A DNA stretch of 64,000 nt from Halobaculum sp. CBA1158 (GCF_021431925.1 NZ_CP090373.1:62001-126000); one strand, 5' to 3'; shown: positions 1 to 9,385, counted from the first letter of the stretch. A program made the numbers and translations. Notes: generated by a model not told the origin, from the sequence alone.

Positions 1-1343
1 TCAAGGGCGGTGACGAGAATAAGCAGGACATCATTCAACGCTTTGCACCCGAAGCGTCAGGCTACCAGCAAACGCTCGCCGAGTCGGGGGACTCAGAGCT
101 ACAGTACGTAGTGGCCACTGACACGCTGAGTGAAGGGGTTAATCTTCAGGACGTTCATGTGGTGGTCAATTACGACCTGCCGTGGAACCCGATGCGGATT
201 GTCCAGCGTGTCGGGCGAGTCGACCGGATCGGGAGTACCGCCGAGAAACACGTCCACAACTTCTACCCGGACGGCGACATCGAGGCGGCGATTAAGCTCC
301 TGAAACGCCTACAGGCAAAGATCAACGATATTGCGCTCATCGTCGGAAAGGAGAACAACATCCTCGATCCGAACGAAGACCAGATTCTTGAAAAGACAGG
401 TGTAGACACGGAGAAGACTATCGGGGAATTACAGGTGGACGAGATTGAGGACTCTCTCCAGAAGTCCCGTGAAATTGACGACGTGAATGAACTTGACGAC
501 ACGAGCAAGAATCCGCTCCTCCGCAATGCTGGGAGTAATGAACACGCTGCGTTCGAGCGGTACCTTCTGAAGCGAGAACTGAACGAGGATTATGACCTGA
601 CTGCGGAAGACTTCGAGTACGCTGAGGACTTCTTTAATGACCCGCCCGAAGAACGAGAATTCCTCTACACGAATGTAACTGACCACGATGCCGGTCCTCG
701 TCCGGGCGTGTTCGCCCTTGCCCACCTCTGGTTTGACGATGATGACCACGAGTCCCCGCTTGGTCGCGTCCGTCGTGCTTTCTACTACAAGCCCTTCGCC
801 GACGAGGTCAATGAGCGGCCCGTGAGCACGCTCAATATTGACCCTTCAGTTGACGGCGAACCGATTACCGGGCATCCAGATACGGTGTTATCGAATCGTG
901 GTGAAATTCAAGCAGTGCTTGACGAGCGTCTTGAGGTGATTCGAGAGGGCCAAGTTGAGGGTGCTTTCAAACAGGGAGAGGCCTTCTCGAAGGAACAAGA
1001 GACGATCCTCGATTTCATCAGTCACTACGTTCAGCCGAATCACGGCGATGAGCCGGCTCCTGTTGAAGAGTTCGAAACGATAGGAGAATGGGCTACCGAC
1101 ATTGAAGCGCGGCTGCAGGAGGTAAAGCTGGCGAACACGGATGAAGACCGAATTCTACGGGAAATCTTTCGCCAGAACGAGCAGTACGACTCTTTCCCAG
1201 AGTGGCCGACCGGGGAGTTCCTCAGTCAGCTTGAGAAGTTCTTGGAAGAGAACGTCGAAGCCTCTACTGAATACCAGACGAAACTAATGGGAGAGAGTGA
1301 TGTACAAGCGAAGCTCGTATGCTGGGGCGTTGTCGGACAGTGA
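1..1343 (+). CDS. SNF2/HepA-type helicase, C-terminal part (5' end outside window)
   Basis: The frame is open from base 3, so the gene begins left of the window; a GTG at 111 is internal. The visible part starts in the second RecA-like domain. Motif V (VATDTLSEGVNL) and motif VI (QRVGRVDRIGS) are clear, as in SNF2/HepA helicases of phage-defence loci such as BrxHII or DrmD. About 350 acidic residues without recognisable motifs follow. It ends 8 bp before the stop of the convergent PglX-like methylase, so the two probably belong to one defence locus. ATP-driven DNA translocation is family knowledge; the Walker A and B motifs lie outside the window. The exact system (BREX or DISARM-like) is inference. 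Confidence 0.8.
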   Translation, partial: KGGDENKQDIIQRFAPEASGYQQTLAESGDSELQYVVATDTLSEGVNLQDVHVVVNYDLPWNPMRIVQRVGRVDRIGSTAEKHVHNFYPDGDIEAAIKLLKRLQAKINDIALIVGKENNILDPNEDQILEKTGVDTEKTIGELQVDEIEDSLQKSREIDDVNELDDTSKNPLLRNAGSNEHAAFERYLLKRELNEDYDLTAEDFEYAEDFFNDPPEEREFLYTNVTDHDAGPRPGVFALAHLWFDDDDHESPLGRVRRAFYYKPFADEVNERPVSTLNIDPSVDGEPITGHPDTVLSNRGEIQAVLDERLEVIREGQVEGAFKQGEAFSKEQETILDFISHYVQPNHGDEPAPVEEFETIGEWATDIEARLQEVKLANTDEDRILREIFRQNEQYDSFPEWPTGEFLSQLEKFLEENVEASTEYQTKLMGESDVQAKLVCWGVVGQ

Positions 1344-1351
1344 TTCGGGAG

Positions 1352-4300
1352 CTACGGTAGGGGCCCCTTCTGATCCAGTAAATCATATTTCTCCAAGACC
1401 AGATCGAAGTACATCTCGTCCATCAGCTTCGGACTCTCAACGCGATGGAAGTCGTCGAGGACAAACTTCACGTCACGACGTTCCAGGCCATACGCGTGGA
1501 ATGCGGCCGCGTCGATTTCAGCCTGTAATTCTCTGCGTTCCTGGTTTTCTACCGCTGCCTCGATTCCGCCGAGTCGCTCACGCATTTCTTTGAATTCTTT
1601 CCCGTAACAGTTCAATCGGGCAGCTCGTTCAGCGATATAATGGAACCAATCATCTCCGTCGGTGAGCCGTGGTAGCTGGGATTCCAGCAGCTCGCGCTTG
1701 ACGATGTGCGTCTCGACTTTAGTTCGCATCAGGAAATCGAACGCAATGCTGTTCAGGAGTCCCGTTGCCACGAAGAGTTCTTGATCCGTAAATCGCCGGA
1801 CGTAGGGTGACCGAAGTGGGGACTCTGTGAGGTGTTCCTCTTCCGGTTCAATAGCGAACGGCTTGAACGTGTTAATGGTGTGGAGACAGATGACGTCCTT
1901 CGGAAGTACCGTAGCTATTATCGTCCGCTCGTCCCGGGATCGAGAAACGTCTCGAATACCGATTCGGTATTCAGTGCAATCGAGCAGGACATCTTCTTCC
2001 TCAAGTCCGTGACTACGGTGTTCTTCGAGTAGTTCATCTACGAATTGAACTTGAGACTTCCTCGTCTCTGAACCTCCAAAGGCGTCGTAGATTGCCCGTT
2101 TGAGATTACCCCTGTTGAATTTCTTCTCTCGAACACGGTACTGAGCACTATTCGGTGGATCGTACATCCCCCGACTCCAGTACTGCGGTCCATCTAACGC
2201 ATCTGTGTGGGTATTATCGTACTGAAACTGATGGATATTTTTGCCGCCATAGACGGGATAGTCGGCCTCCTCCGGCGATGTCAGGAGCCTATCCTTATCA
2301 GTCGATTCAACGAACTCCTTAGTGAGCATATCAACTGTCCAAGCCTCCTCTAAATCTTCACCCAAGGAAGGCTGCTCAACTACCTTCTCCAAGACGCTTA
2401 CTTCGATCTGCGAGGTGATGGATGGGAAGATTCCCCCTTCTGGAGAATAACTGACGAGTACGTCGCGCGGAATGTTGACTGCCTCATCTTCGATCCTGTA
2501 GACTATATCCATGTCACGTTGGTTGAATATCCCCCGAAGGGCTGATGTCTTCCCCCCATATTCGAACGTCAGAATCGCGAACCGGTATCTATCGTCGATG
2601 GCCTCAAAGATTCCCTTGTTCTCGAACCCGATGAGATTCTCCACGTCCGTATGGTCCAGCAGATGCATTCGGAGGTCTTTCCCCATTACTCCCCCGAAGA
2701 TAGTACCGGGGAGGAGCAGACTCACCTTCACGCCGTCTCTGGAGAGTCTGAAGACCCGCTCAAGAAATAGAGCTGAAAGTTCGTTCTTTGTCGGCATCGT
2801 TCGACCCCCCACCACCGGAGATTGGAGCTTATAGACATCTCCCTGCGTGAAGAAGTCTGCCTGAGTTTCCATCGACTCCTTGTAGTCCTCCCATTCCCAC
2901 GCAACTTCTGAGTTTGAGAGGAGGTCTTCCATCACACCGTCCTTTTCCTCCGACGGATAGGTACGGAACTGCTCATCGTAGCGGATGAAGAAGTCGTCGC
3001 GATTCGCGTAGAGCATGTCCCACGGTGGATTCCCGATGAACACGTCGAATCCACCTTTCTCGAAGACGTCGGCGAACTCCAACGGCCAGTGGAATGGGGA
3101 CCACTCCCGAATCCCCTCGATCGTTATGTCGTCAAAGCCAGCGTCTTGGAATTCTCGCCGTAGGATTTCGTCAAATTTGTCCCGATGTTCCTCAATTCTA
3201 TCTTCTGCTTCTTTCCGCCATTCTTGAGCTTCAACACTGGTCTCCGCTTTCTTGTGCTTCTTGATGGCCTCTTTCACGTCCTCAAAGCGAGTTTTCACCT
3301 CCCAAGAATCGAGATCGCTGTCTCCGTCTTCGTTACTCTCGATGTCGGTATCGAGTTGGCCGATTAGGCTGTTCCCTTGCCGTACGTTGAAATCGATATT
3401 GGGGAGCGGCTCCACCTCACTCGGTTCATCCTCGATATCAGCGACCATCGACAACCAGAGTCTGAGCTTGCAAATCTCAACAGCACCTTCGTCGATATCG
3501 ACTCCGTACAAATTGTTGAGGATGGCCGTTCGCTTTGCGTACAGTGATGAGGAGCCTTTCCCTGACTCGATTTCCTCTATCTCTTCTCGCGTTCTGGATT
3601 CTAGCTCCCAGCCTTGCCCTTCAGCTTCGAGCCGCTGGAAATACTCAATGCATTGCATGTATAGGTCCATCAGCACCTCCTGTGCGGCGAGCAGGAAGGC
3701 GCCACTTCCTACGGCGGGATCGAGAATGTGCGCTTCCTTCAGAATGTCGTGGTAGAGAGTCTCCACATGGCTGGTCTGGACATTTTCCGTTGGAACTTGC
3801 TGAGTTATGGTTCCGCCATCGGCAACAGCTTCTGCGCTACTATCTGCCTCGGGCACGGGGAATCCGAACACATTGTCAATCTCGTCGTAGTCTGCGTCCA
3901 CAGCCTCGTTAAGTTGATCGAGCAGATACGGATGGATCGTTCGGCGGGCCATGAACCCCGTGATCTCTTCCGGTGTGTAGTACGCCCCCATCTCCTTCTG
4001 ATTGACCGTTTGTTCGAAGATATGGCCCAAGATCGCCGGGGAGAGGTTCTTGGGATCGACGATGTCGAGTCGTTCGTCGACGTTCCAATTCCAGTCGGAG
4101 AGGAAGTCGAGGATATCATCGAAGAGCCCGTTCGTTTCCTCGGCAGAGCCACCTAATTTCGCGTCCTCAAACTCCTCTTCGACAGGATTCCTTGCGAACA
4201 AGCCACCGTTCAGGTACGGAAGACTACCGAAGTCAGGGTTCTGTTTGTCTTCTGCGAGGTATTCGAAGAAGAGCGGTTCGTAGAACTCTTCGTAGTGGTC

Positions 4301-4963
4301 ACCACCCTCGTCAACGACTTCATTCGGCTGTTCGTGAAGGTAATTCGGGTTCCGATCAAGAAGGCGTTTTTCCTGGATGAAGTATAGGAAGATCATCCGG
4401 TCAAGAATGACCTGCACATATCGTTGCTTCGCATCACCACGATCGTCAGGGATGCCTGTAACCTCTTGAATGAGATCTGTCCGGAGTTCCTCGAACTGTT
4501 CATAGAACTCCTTGACGACCTGTTGCGTATCGTAGAGCGTATCGTATATCGCAGCAGAGGAACCGTACTCGATCGAGTTCAGCTTCTGGAGAATAGTGTT
4601 CTTCTCTCCGCTGTCCCGCGTGAACTGCTCCTTCGAGAACGAAATCTTTTGATGCTTAATTCGACCGTGCTGCTGCCCCTCCCAGCTTCGGACTCGCGTA
4701 ATGAAGGTGAAGGTCTCGAAATCGTTGGTGGCAACAAGGTTGGTATGCCGTGAGCGATTTTCCGGTTTGAAGTCCGTGGCAGTCTCACCGGGGCCAGCAT
4801 TGACAACGACGATGAATTCGTCATCATCAAGCTGGACTACGAGTTCGTTATCGCCCCCAAGTTTCGGGCGTGGTTTGAGCCCGCGTTTTTCAAAGGAGTT
4901 CGCTATATCGTGTAAAGAGTCCCAGCCCGCGATATCGGATGCGGTGATCTGCTGGAGAGTCAT
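1352..4963 (-). CDS. pglX: PglX/Eco57I-type N6-adenine DNA methyltransferase, expressed copy
   Basis: A 1203-residue protein with the SAM-binding motif DPAVGSGAF near residue 415 and the N6-adenine catalytic motif NPPW near residue 645. A variable, probably target-recognition region follows, then a conserved C-terminus (GDDWFHYIAERAA). Length and order fit BREX PglX or DISARM DrmMI; no PD-(D/E)XK nuclease is evident at the N-terminus. The start is supported by AGGTGG just upstream of the ATG. From residue 436 (MQCIEYFQ) the protein matches a second copy at 5126-7474 in opposite orientation, with an inverted DNA repeat at exactly that point. This is therefore probably one state of a switchable methylase. 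The family call is firm; the BREX assignment is inferred. Confidence 0.85.
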   Translation of the reverse strand: MTLQQITASDIAGWDSLHDIANSFEKRGLKPRPKLGGDNELVVQLDDDEFIVVVNAGPGETATDFKPENRSRHTNLVATNDFETFTFITRVRSWEGQQHGRIKHQKISFSKEQFTRDSGEKNTILQKLNSIEYGSSAAIYDTLYDTQQVVKEFYEQFEELRTDLIQEVTGIPDDRGDAKQRYVQVILDRMIFLYFIQEKRLLDRNPNYLHEQPNEVVDEGGDHYEEFYEPLFFEYLAEDKQNPDFGSLPYLNGGLFARNPVEEEFEDAKLGGSAEETNGLFDDILDFLSDWNWNVDERLDIVDPKNLSPAILGHIFEQTVNQKEMGAYYTPEEITGFMARRTIHPYLLDQLNEAVDADYDEIDNVFGFPVPEADSSAEAVADGGTITQQVPTENVQTSHVETLYHDILKEAHILDPAVGSGAFLLAAQEVLMDLYMQCIEYFQRLEAEGQGWELESRTREEIEEIESGKGSSSLYAKRTAILNNLYGVDIDEGAVEICKLRLWLSMVADIEDEPSEVEPLPNIDFNVRQGNSLIGQLDTDIESNEDGDSDLDSWEVKTRFEDVKEAIKKHKKAETSVEAQEWRKEAEDRIEEHRDKFDEILRREFQDAGFDDITIEGIREWSPFHWPLEFADVFEKGGFDVFIGNPPWDMLYANRDDFFIRYDEQFRTYPSEEKDGVMEDLLSNSEVAWEWEDYKESMETQADFFTQGDVYKLQSPVVGGRTMPTKNELSALFLERVFRLSRDGVKVSLLLPGTIFGGVMGKDLRMHLLDHTDVENLIGFENKGIFEAIDDRYRFAILTFEYGGKTSALRGIFNQRDMDIVYRIEDEAVNIPRDVLVSYSPEGGIFPSITSQIEVSVLEKVVEQPSLGEDLEEAWTVDMLTKEFVESTDKDRLLTSPEEADYPVYGGKNIHQFQYDNTHTDALDGPQYWSRGMYDPPNSAQYRVREKKFNRGNLKRAIYDAFGGSETRKSQVQFVDELLEEHRSHGLEEEDVLLDCTEYRIGIRDVSRSRDERTIIATVLPKDVICLHTINTFKPFAIEPEEEHLTESPLRSPYVRRFTDQELFVATGLLNSIAFDFLMRTKVETHIVKRELLESQLPRLTDGDDWFHYIAERAARLNCYGKEFKEMRERLGGIEAAVENQERRELQAEIDAAAFHAYGLERRDVKFVLDDFHRVESPKLMDEMYFDLVLEKYDLLDQKGPLP
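3605..3658 (-). repeat. Inverted repeat arm inside pglX (switch site, left)
   Basis: Read on the minus strand this is the start of the MQCIEYFQ segment of the methylase. It matches 5126-5179 on the plus strand over 54 bases with one mismatch (base 5164); the first 38 bases are identical. Both arms begin at the same ATG codon in the same frame, so recombination here would keep the reading frame. Confidence 0.9.
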
Positions 4964-5125
4964 ACCACCTGAAAGTTGCTTTACTCATATGAAAATGATG
5001 GATATGAGGGTGGCTTTCGACTGAACTGGTCAATACACTTGTTGAATAGAGTGTAAGAAGCAGCTCGTATTTCACCGGCAATCGTAGATATAGTCGAAAA
5101 CAGCCAATAGCGAGACGATCAGTTG

Positions 5126-5179
5126 ATGCAATGCATTGAGTATTTCCAGCGGCTCGAAGCTGAGGGGCAAGGCTGGGAG
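5126..5179 (+). repeat. Inverted repeat arm at start of the silent pglX cassette (switch site, right)
   Basis: Partner of 3605-3658, with a single mismatch at 5164. It begins exactly at the ATG that opens the homology with the expressed methylase. Outside the repeat, on the side of the N-terminal segment, the two copies share nothing obvious. Confidence 0.9.
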
Positions 5180-7474
5180 TTGGAGAGTCGTAGCCGTGAA
5201 GAATTGGAGAGAATAGAAGAGGGACATGGAGGGGTCTCACTTTTCGCAAAGCGTTCTATCATCCTTCACAATCTCTATGGAGTCGATATCGAGGACGGGG
5301 CAGTCGAAATCTGTAAACTACGCCTGTGGCTGTCGATGGTCGCTGATATCGAGGACGAACCGAGCGAGGTGGAGCCGCTCCCCAATATCGATTTTAACAT
5401 CCGTCAGGGTAACTCGCTGATCGGGTTCACTGAGCTCCAAGAAGTCGCACGGGAAGATGCTGGCGACGCGTCACTCTCGAATTGGGGTGTCGGAACTGCA
5501 GTCAAAGATCTCTATGAGGATGTCATCCGGGAACAGGATCGCCATCGAGCTGCGGATTCTGCCCGTGAAGCGCAGAATGCCCGTAAAATGGCTGAACGAA
5601 AAATCGACACCCACAGCGAGGAGCTTAATGAGAAGATCCGCGATCAGTTCAACGAACTTGTCGACGAGGATATTTCTCTTGAGGAATTAGAGGAGTTCTC
5701 ACCGTTTCATTGGGTGCTCGAGTTCGCGACAGTCTATCGGGAAGGTGGCTTTGATGTCATCATTGGGAACCCACCGTGGGATGAGCTGAAGCCATACCGG
5801 ACGGACTTCTTCCCAAAGTACGATACTGAGTTTCGTAGCCGCCTACCAGGTGAAAAGGACAAGAAGGTAGAGGAACTCTTAAAGAACCCTGAAATCGCTG
5901 CCGAATGGGAGAAGTTCCAGCGTGACAAGGAACGGCAAGCGACCTATATCAACCAGAGTGGAGAATACGAGTACCAGACACCAAGCGTAGAAGGACAACA
6001 GGTTGCACGGACGAACGACCTGTCCCTACTGTTCTTTGAGCGAGTCTATGATATCGTCAGAGACGGTGGTTATGTTTCACAGTTGCTTCCTGGTCCGTTC
6101 TTCAATGCCGCCGCTGGAAAGGATTTGCGAGTACATGCATTGGAAGAGTCTGAGATTCAGAGTATCATCGGATTTGAAAATCGCGGTATCTTCTCCGATA
6201 TAGACACTAGGTATAACTTCGGTATCGTTACGCTCCGAACAGAGGGAAGCACTGATACTGTCCACGGAATCTTTCATCAGACTTCCGTTGATGTTCTTCG
6301 GTCAATTGACGATGTAGCTCTAGAAATTCCAGCGCGAATCCTCAAAGAGTATTCTCCTGGCGCTCGAATTTTCCCCAACATCGAGGACCAGCAGGAGGTT
6401 TCAGTGCTGGATAAAATTCTCCAGACACCACCATTGGCGACTGAAATTGAAGGTGCTTGGCGAACGGTCTTGTACAAGGAACTGGATCGAGGACGAGATC
6501 GGGATAGATTCATCGAAGACGAATCCAAAGGGGATTATCCGGTCTATCAGGGAAAGAACATTCACCAATTCTGTTATGAGTCGACTTACGTCGACGATCT
6601 CAAACCCATCTCTTTGTGGAGTGTCGATGAGGATAACGAGGAGCTGAGCGCGAAGCGTCGCGTTCGAGAGAAGAACTTCCGTGCCCGGGACGATGCGATC
6701 AGCCTGAAGAAGGCTATCTACAACAAGTTCGCTGATGACCCTGAGTTCCGCCATCTCCCGGCAAGTTCGCAGAAGCGGTTCGTCAATCGGTTGCTAACAG
6801 AAGAATTCGACCGCCCCGAACTTTCTTTGGAGGACATCCGTCTCCATAGTTCTGAGTACCGGCTTGTGCTCCGTGAAGTCGCTCGTGCAACCGACGAACG
6901 GACGCTCATTGCGGCTGTAATCCCACCGGGTGGAGTCGTCGTCCATACGCTGTACACGGTTCGGCCATTCGAAGCAAACCCTACCAAGGACGACCTTTCG
7001 GAATTCCCGATGCACAGTGCTTACGACCGTGTTTTCTCTGATAAGGAGCTTTTCGTCGCACTTGGGCTGATCAACAGTATCCCGTTCGATTTCTTGATGC
7101 GGACAAAGGTCGATTCCCACGCCTCGAAGTACAAGTTTGAGGAGTCACAGGCTCCTCGTCTCACTGACGGCGACGACTGGTTCCACTACATCGCTGATCG
7201 AGCGGCGAAGCTCAACTGTTATGGTGAGGAGTTTGCTGAGATGCGTGAGCGACTCGGCGGGATTGAGCCGGCGACGGATATGGAGACCCGGCGTGAACTA
7301 CAAGCCGAAGTCGACGCGGCCGTGTTCCACGCATATGGGCTGGATGAGGAGGAAATGCAGTTCGTCCTTGATGACTTCCATCGGGTGTCGAATCCTCGAA
7401 TTATGACGGAAGCGTACTTCGAGAAGGTCGCTGAGAAATACACTTATCTTGGAGATGTAGGCCCGATGGAGTAA
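5126..7474 (+). CDS. Silent alternative C-terminal cassette of the PglX-like methylase
   Basis: A 782-residue frame homologous to residues 436-1203 of the methylase at 1352-4963. It keeps NPPW (IGNPPWDEL) and the conserved C-terminus, but has no SAM motif I and none of the first 435 residues. The central region, likely target recognition, differs strongly, whereas the first 90 residues and the last 100 are close. The frame is intact over 2.3 kb, so selection maintains it and it is unlikely to be a decaying duplicate. No convincing promoter lies directly upstream. It is best read as a stored specificity half that becomes active when the 3605-5179 segment flips. A TTG at 5123 would add one codon. 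Confidence 0.8.
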   Translation: MQCIEYFQRLEAEGQGWELESRSREELERIEEGHGGVSLFAKRSIILHNLYGVDIEDGAVEICKLRLWLSMVADIEDEPSEVEPLPNIDFNIRQGNSLIGFTELQEVAREDAGDASLSNWGVGTAVKDLYEDVIREQDRHRAADSAREAQNARKMAERKIDTHSEELNEKIRDQFNELVDEDISLEELEEFSPFHWVLEFATVYREGGFDVIIGNPPWDELKPYRTDFFPKYDTEFRSRLPGEKDKKVEELLKNPEIAAEWEKFQRDKERQATYINQSGEYEYQTPSVEGQQVARTNDLSLLFFERVYDIVRDGGYVSQLLPGPFFNAAAGKDLRVHALEESEIQSIIGFENRGIFSDIDTRYNFGIVTLRTEGSTDTVHGIFHQTSVDVLRSIDDVALEIPARILKEYSPGARIFPNIEDQQEVSVLDKILQTPPLATEIEGAWRTVLYKELDRGRDRDRFIEDESKGDYPVYQGKNIHQFCYESTYVDDLKPISLWSVDEDNEELSAKRRVREKNFRARDDAISLKKAIYNKFADDPEFRHLPASSQKRFVNRLLTEEFDRPELSLEDIRLHSSEYRLVLREVARATDERTLIAAVIPPGGVVVHTLYTVRPFEANPTKDDLSEFPMHSAYDRVFSDKELFVALGLINSIPFDFLMRTKVDSHASKYKFEESQAPRLTDGDDWFHYIADRAAKLNCYGEEFAEMRERLGGIEPATDMETRRELQAEVDAAVFHAYGLDEEEMQFVLDDFHRVSNPRIMTEAYFEKVAEKYTYLGDVGPME

Positions 7475-7523
7475 TCCCTGAAATAGCGCTACGCCTGGTT
7501 CCTGAATATCTGTGGGTTCAGAT

Positions 7524-8195
7524 TTACTGATGAATACTGTCCAGCGCTCGTCGGGTCATAGCTCCATCGACATTTAGATATTGACGTGCGGTCGTGATGT
7601 CCTCCCACCCGAACATTGCTCGGAGTGCGGGAAGATCCAAGCCTCTTCCTGCATGGTACGACGCTGCTGTGGCACGTAACCCATGTAATGAGGTTGCGTC
7701 GTTAGACAATTCTGGGGACAATTTCAGGGCCGTTTCTAGACGTCGCTGTAAGGTCGAGAACGAATACGGCCAGCCACTATGTTCGTCGAGTAACAATTCA
7801 ACCCCGACTCGAACCCGATACGAAAAGTGGTACGGAACTGTTCGAGATGCGGCTTCTGTTTTCGGGAGCCAATAACGCTCAGCAAAGCTCTGAAAATCCG
7901 TATTGGGATTGTGATCTAGCCGTTGTTTTACCGCCTGCCGGCAGTATCCACAGATGCCACCATCCCGTCCCTTCGTACAGTTTTCCTGTGTGGGAATCTG
8001 GATCATCTGCCGCTCTAGGTCAACCCACGATTTCGACAAGTGCGTTGTTTCTCCTGGTCTAAGTCCAAGACGGCCTCCAAGGAGAATGGCCGCTCGTGTT
8101 TCGAGTCTCTGTTGTGTATCATCTATTCGCCCAGCACCTTCTAACAGTAGTTCGAACTCGCGTTCGCTAAGGGCCCTCTCTCGTGTTGCTACCAT
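7524..8195 (-). CDS. Small tyrosine recombinase (catalytic domain only), candidate pglX invertase
   Basis: About 223 residues from the ATG at 8195, which has a TATA-like ATTATC about 27 bases upstream; an ATG at 8219 would add eight residues. Visible tyrosine-recombinase residues are an Arg in GLRPGET, the HGLR box, a Trp in GWEDITTARQ, and the Tyr in RQYLN. A cysteine group (ENC, GICGYC) forms a possible zinc knuckle, which I associate with haloarchaeal integrases. The N-terminal core-binding domain of ordinary integrases (about 300-400 residues) is absent. It ends 49 bp after the silent cassette and points toward it. Position and type make it the natural candidate for flipping the pglX segment; that role is inferred. 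Confidence 0.8.
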   Translation of the reverse strand: MVATRERALSEREFELLLEGAGRIDDTQQRLETRAAILLGGRLGLRPGETTHLSKSWVDLERQMIQIPTQENCTKGRDGGICGYCRQAVKQRLDHNPNTDFQSFAERYWLPKTEAASRTVPYHFSYRVRVGVELLLDEHSGWPYSFSTLQRRLETALKLSPELSNDATSLHGLRATAASYHAGRGLDLPALRAMFGWEDITTARQYLNVDGAMTRRALDSIHQ

Positions 8196-8297
8196 ATCCA
8201 TCGCTGTCTGTCGATACAAAGATAATCCGCTTCTTCTTCGAGTGGCAAGGTGAATCGGTTCACAGCCGCCAGAATTGCCGTCTGATATGACAGGAAG

Positions 8298-8303
8298 TAC
8301 TTA
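8298..8303 (+). promoter_or_regulatory. TATA-like element for the gene at 8327
   Basis: TACTTA centred about 27 bases before the ATG at 8327, the spacing of leaderless haloarchaeal transcripts. This favours 8327 over the ATG at 8303. Confidence 0.5.
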
Positions 8304-8326
8304 TGGGTGCCCTCCGGACGAAGCGT

Positions 8327-8893
8327 ATGGGACTCTTTGAGACCTTATTTAGCTCATCCACTGGGGACACTGACCCTCAGGCACAGCAACCGAGTCAGCA
8401 CGAAATCTTCCCCGAGGACAAGTACAATGTCGCATACGCTGTAGCCGCTCGGCGTGAAGAAATTCGGGCGTTAGAACACCTTCTAGAAGCGGATCAGACC
8501 TCACCTACCGCCTTGGAGGCTGAGCCTTTCCTTCAGGATATAATCGAAGAGATGGAGCGGGATCGGGAATACTCCCTCCGCCTTCGCACCTCTGGGGAGG
8601 AGCTCGTCGACGATATCCGTGAACTCATAGAGCATTGGGACAATCAGGTAGATGAGCAGATAGGGACGATTTGGTGGCCTATCGGAGCAGATACGAGGTT
8701 CAGGTTGTACCTCCATTATCTGGAACTCCGTGCTGACGCGGAGGATGACCAATTTTCGTTCCCGGAGTCTGCTGGACAGGTTCACACTCTCGTCCAGCGT
8801 GGTCTCAGTGCAATAGAAGATGATGACGACTCGAAGCTCGCTGTAGTCCACAAGCGAGACATTCCTTGGGAAGAACCAGTTGAGGACAGCTGA
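8327..8893 (+). CDS. Hypothetical acidic, mostly helical protein
   Basis: A 188-residue soluble protein starting MGLFETLF. I do not recognise a family. Most of it is charged helix with many Glu/Asp residues, and a tryptophan pair lies in GTIWWPIGAD near residue 116. There is no signal peptide or membrane segment. The ATG at 8303 is in frame, but the TATA-like TACTTA at 8298-8303 would then overlap the coding region. It is the first of three small co-oriented genes downstream of the recombinase. Length and codon use suggest a real gene; no function is proposed. Confidence 0.6.
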   Translation: MGLFETLFSSSTGDTDPQAQQPSQHEIFPEDKYNVAYAVAARREEIRALEHLLEADQTSPTALEAEPFLQDIIEEMERDREYSLRLRTSGEELVDDIRELIEHWDNQVDEQIGTIWWPIGADTRFRLYLHYLELRADAEDDQFSFPESAGQVHTLVQRGLSAIEDDDDSKLAVVHKRDIPWEEPVEDS

Positions 8894-8950
8894 TCCAGTT
8901 CTCTCCTTCTCAAAGAGACCGATTAATTGTATCCAGTATCAAACCCAGTT

Positions 8951-9385
8951 ATGGTAGAAATCTCAGACTCCCTGTGTTCGCTGTTCACTGCGAAAATTAA
9001 GGAGGAGGATGGAACTTTCGTCATCGAGATTCCTCCGAGTGAGATCAAGCACGGGGCGCTGACCGGTGATGAAACGTATCGCATCGCTCTCCTTGATTCC
9101 TCCTCCGAAGCTGAATCAACATCCCCACAGGCCCCACGGAATCCCGCCTCTCAGGGGAGCACGAGCCATGATTCATCTGGTCCTCCTGTTGATGAGGGAG
9201 AAGTGCGCGACGTGACAATCGAAACCGTCGGTGATCAAGGAGACGGTATTGCGAAAGTCGAACGGGGGTACGTCGTGATCGTCCCCGGCGCTCAGCCCGG
9301 TGACGAGCCAACAGTCGAAATCGAACAAGTTCAGGAGAACGTCGCGTTTGCGAGCATTGTCGATAGCGATCCGCGAGCACTCTAA
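8951..9385 (+). CDS. TRAM-domain protein
   Basis: A 144-residue protein. The last 55 residues (from RDVTIETVGDQGDG through YVVIVPGAQPGDE) fit a TRAM domain, a small beta-barrel that binds RNA. Small TRAM proteins are numerous in haloarchaea and are thought to act as RNA chaperones. The N-terminal 45 residues are a separate small module, linked by a Ser/Pro-rich stretch. A TTAATT element about 27 bases before the ATG at 8951 favours this start over the upstream in-frame ATG at 8927. The RNA-binding role is family knowledge; the target is unknown. Confidence 0.75.
   Translation: MVEISDSLCSLFTAKIKEEDGTFVIEIPPSEIKHGALTGDETYRIALLDSSSEAESTSPQAPRNPASQGSTSHDSSGPPVDEGEVRDVTIETVGDQGDGIAKVERGYVVIVPGAQPGDEPTVEIEQVQENVAFASIVDSDPRAL

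Larger units (their letters stand above)
3605..5179. other. Putative invertible segment carrying promoter and N-terminal half of pglX
   Basis: The segment is bounded by the 54-bp inverted repeats. It contains residues 1-435 of the methylase, including SAM motif I, and the 160-bp upstream region holding its promoter and ribosome-binding site. Inversion would fuse these 435 codons in frame to the 782 codons at 5126-7474, giving a protein of about 1217 residues instead of 1203. The present orientation drives the cassette ending at 1352. That inversion happens is inferred from geometry; no second state is visible in this sequence. Confidence 0.75.
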
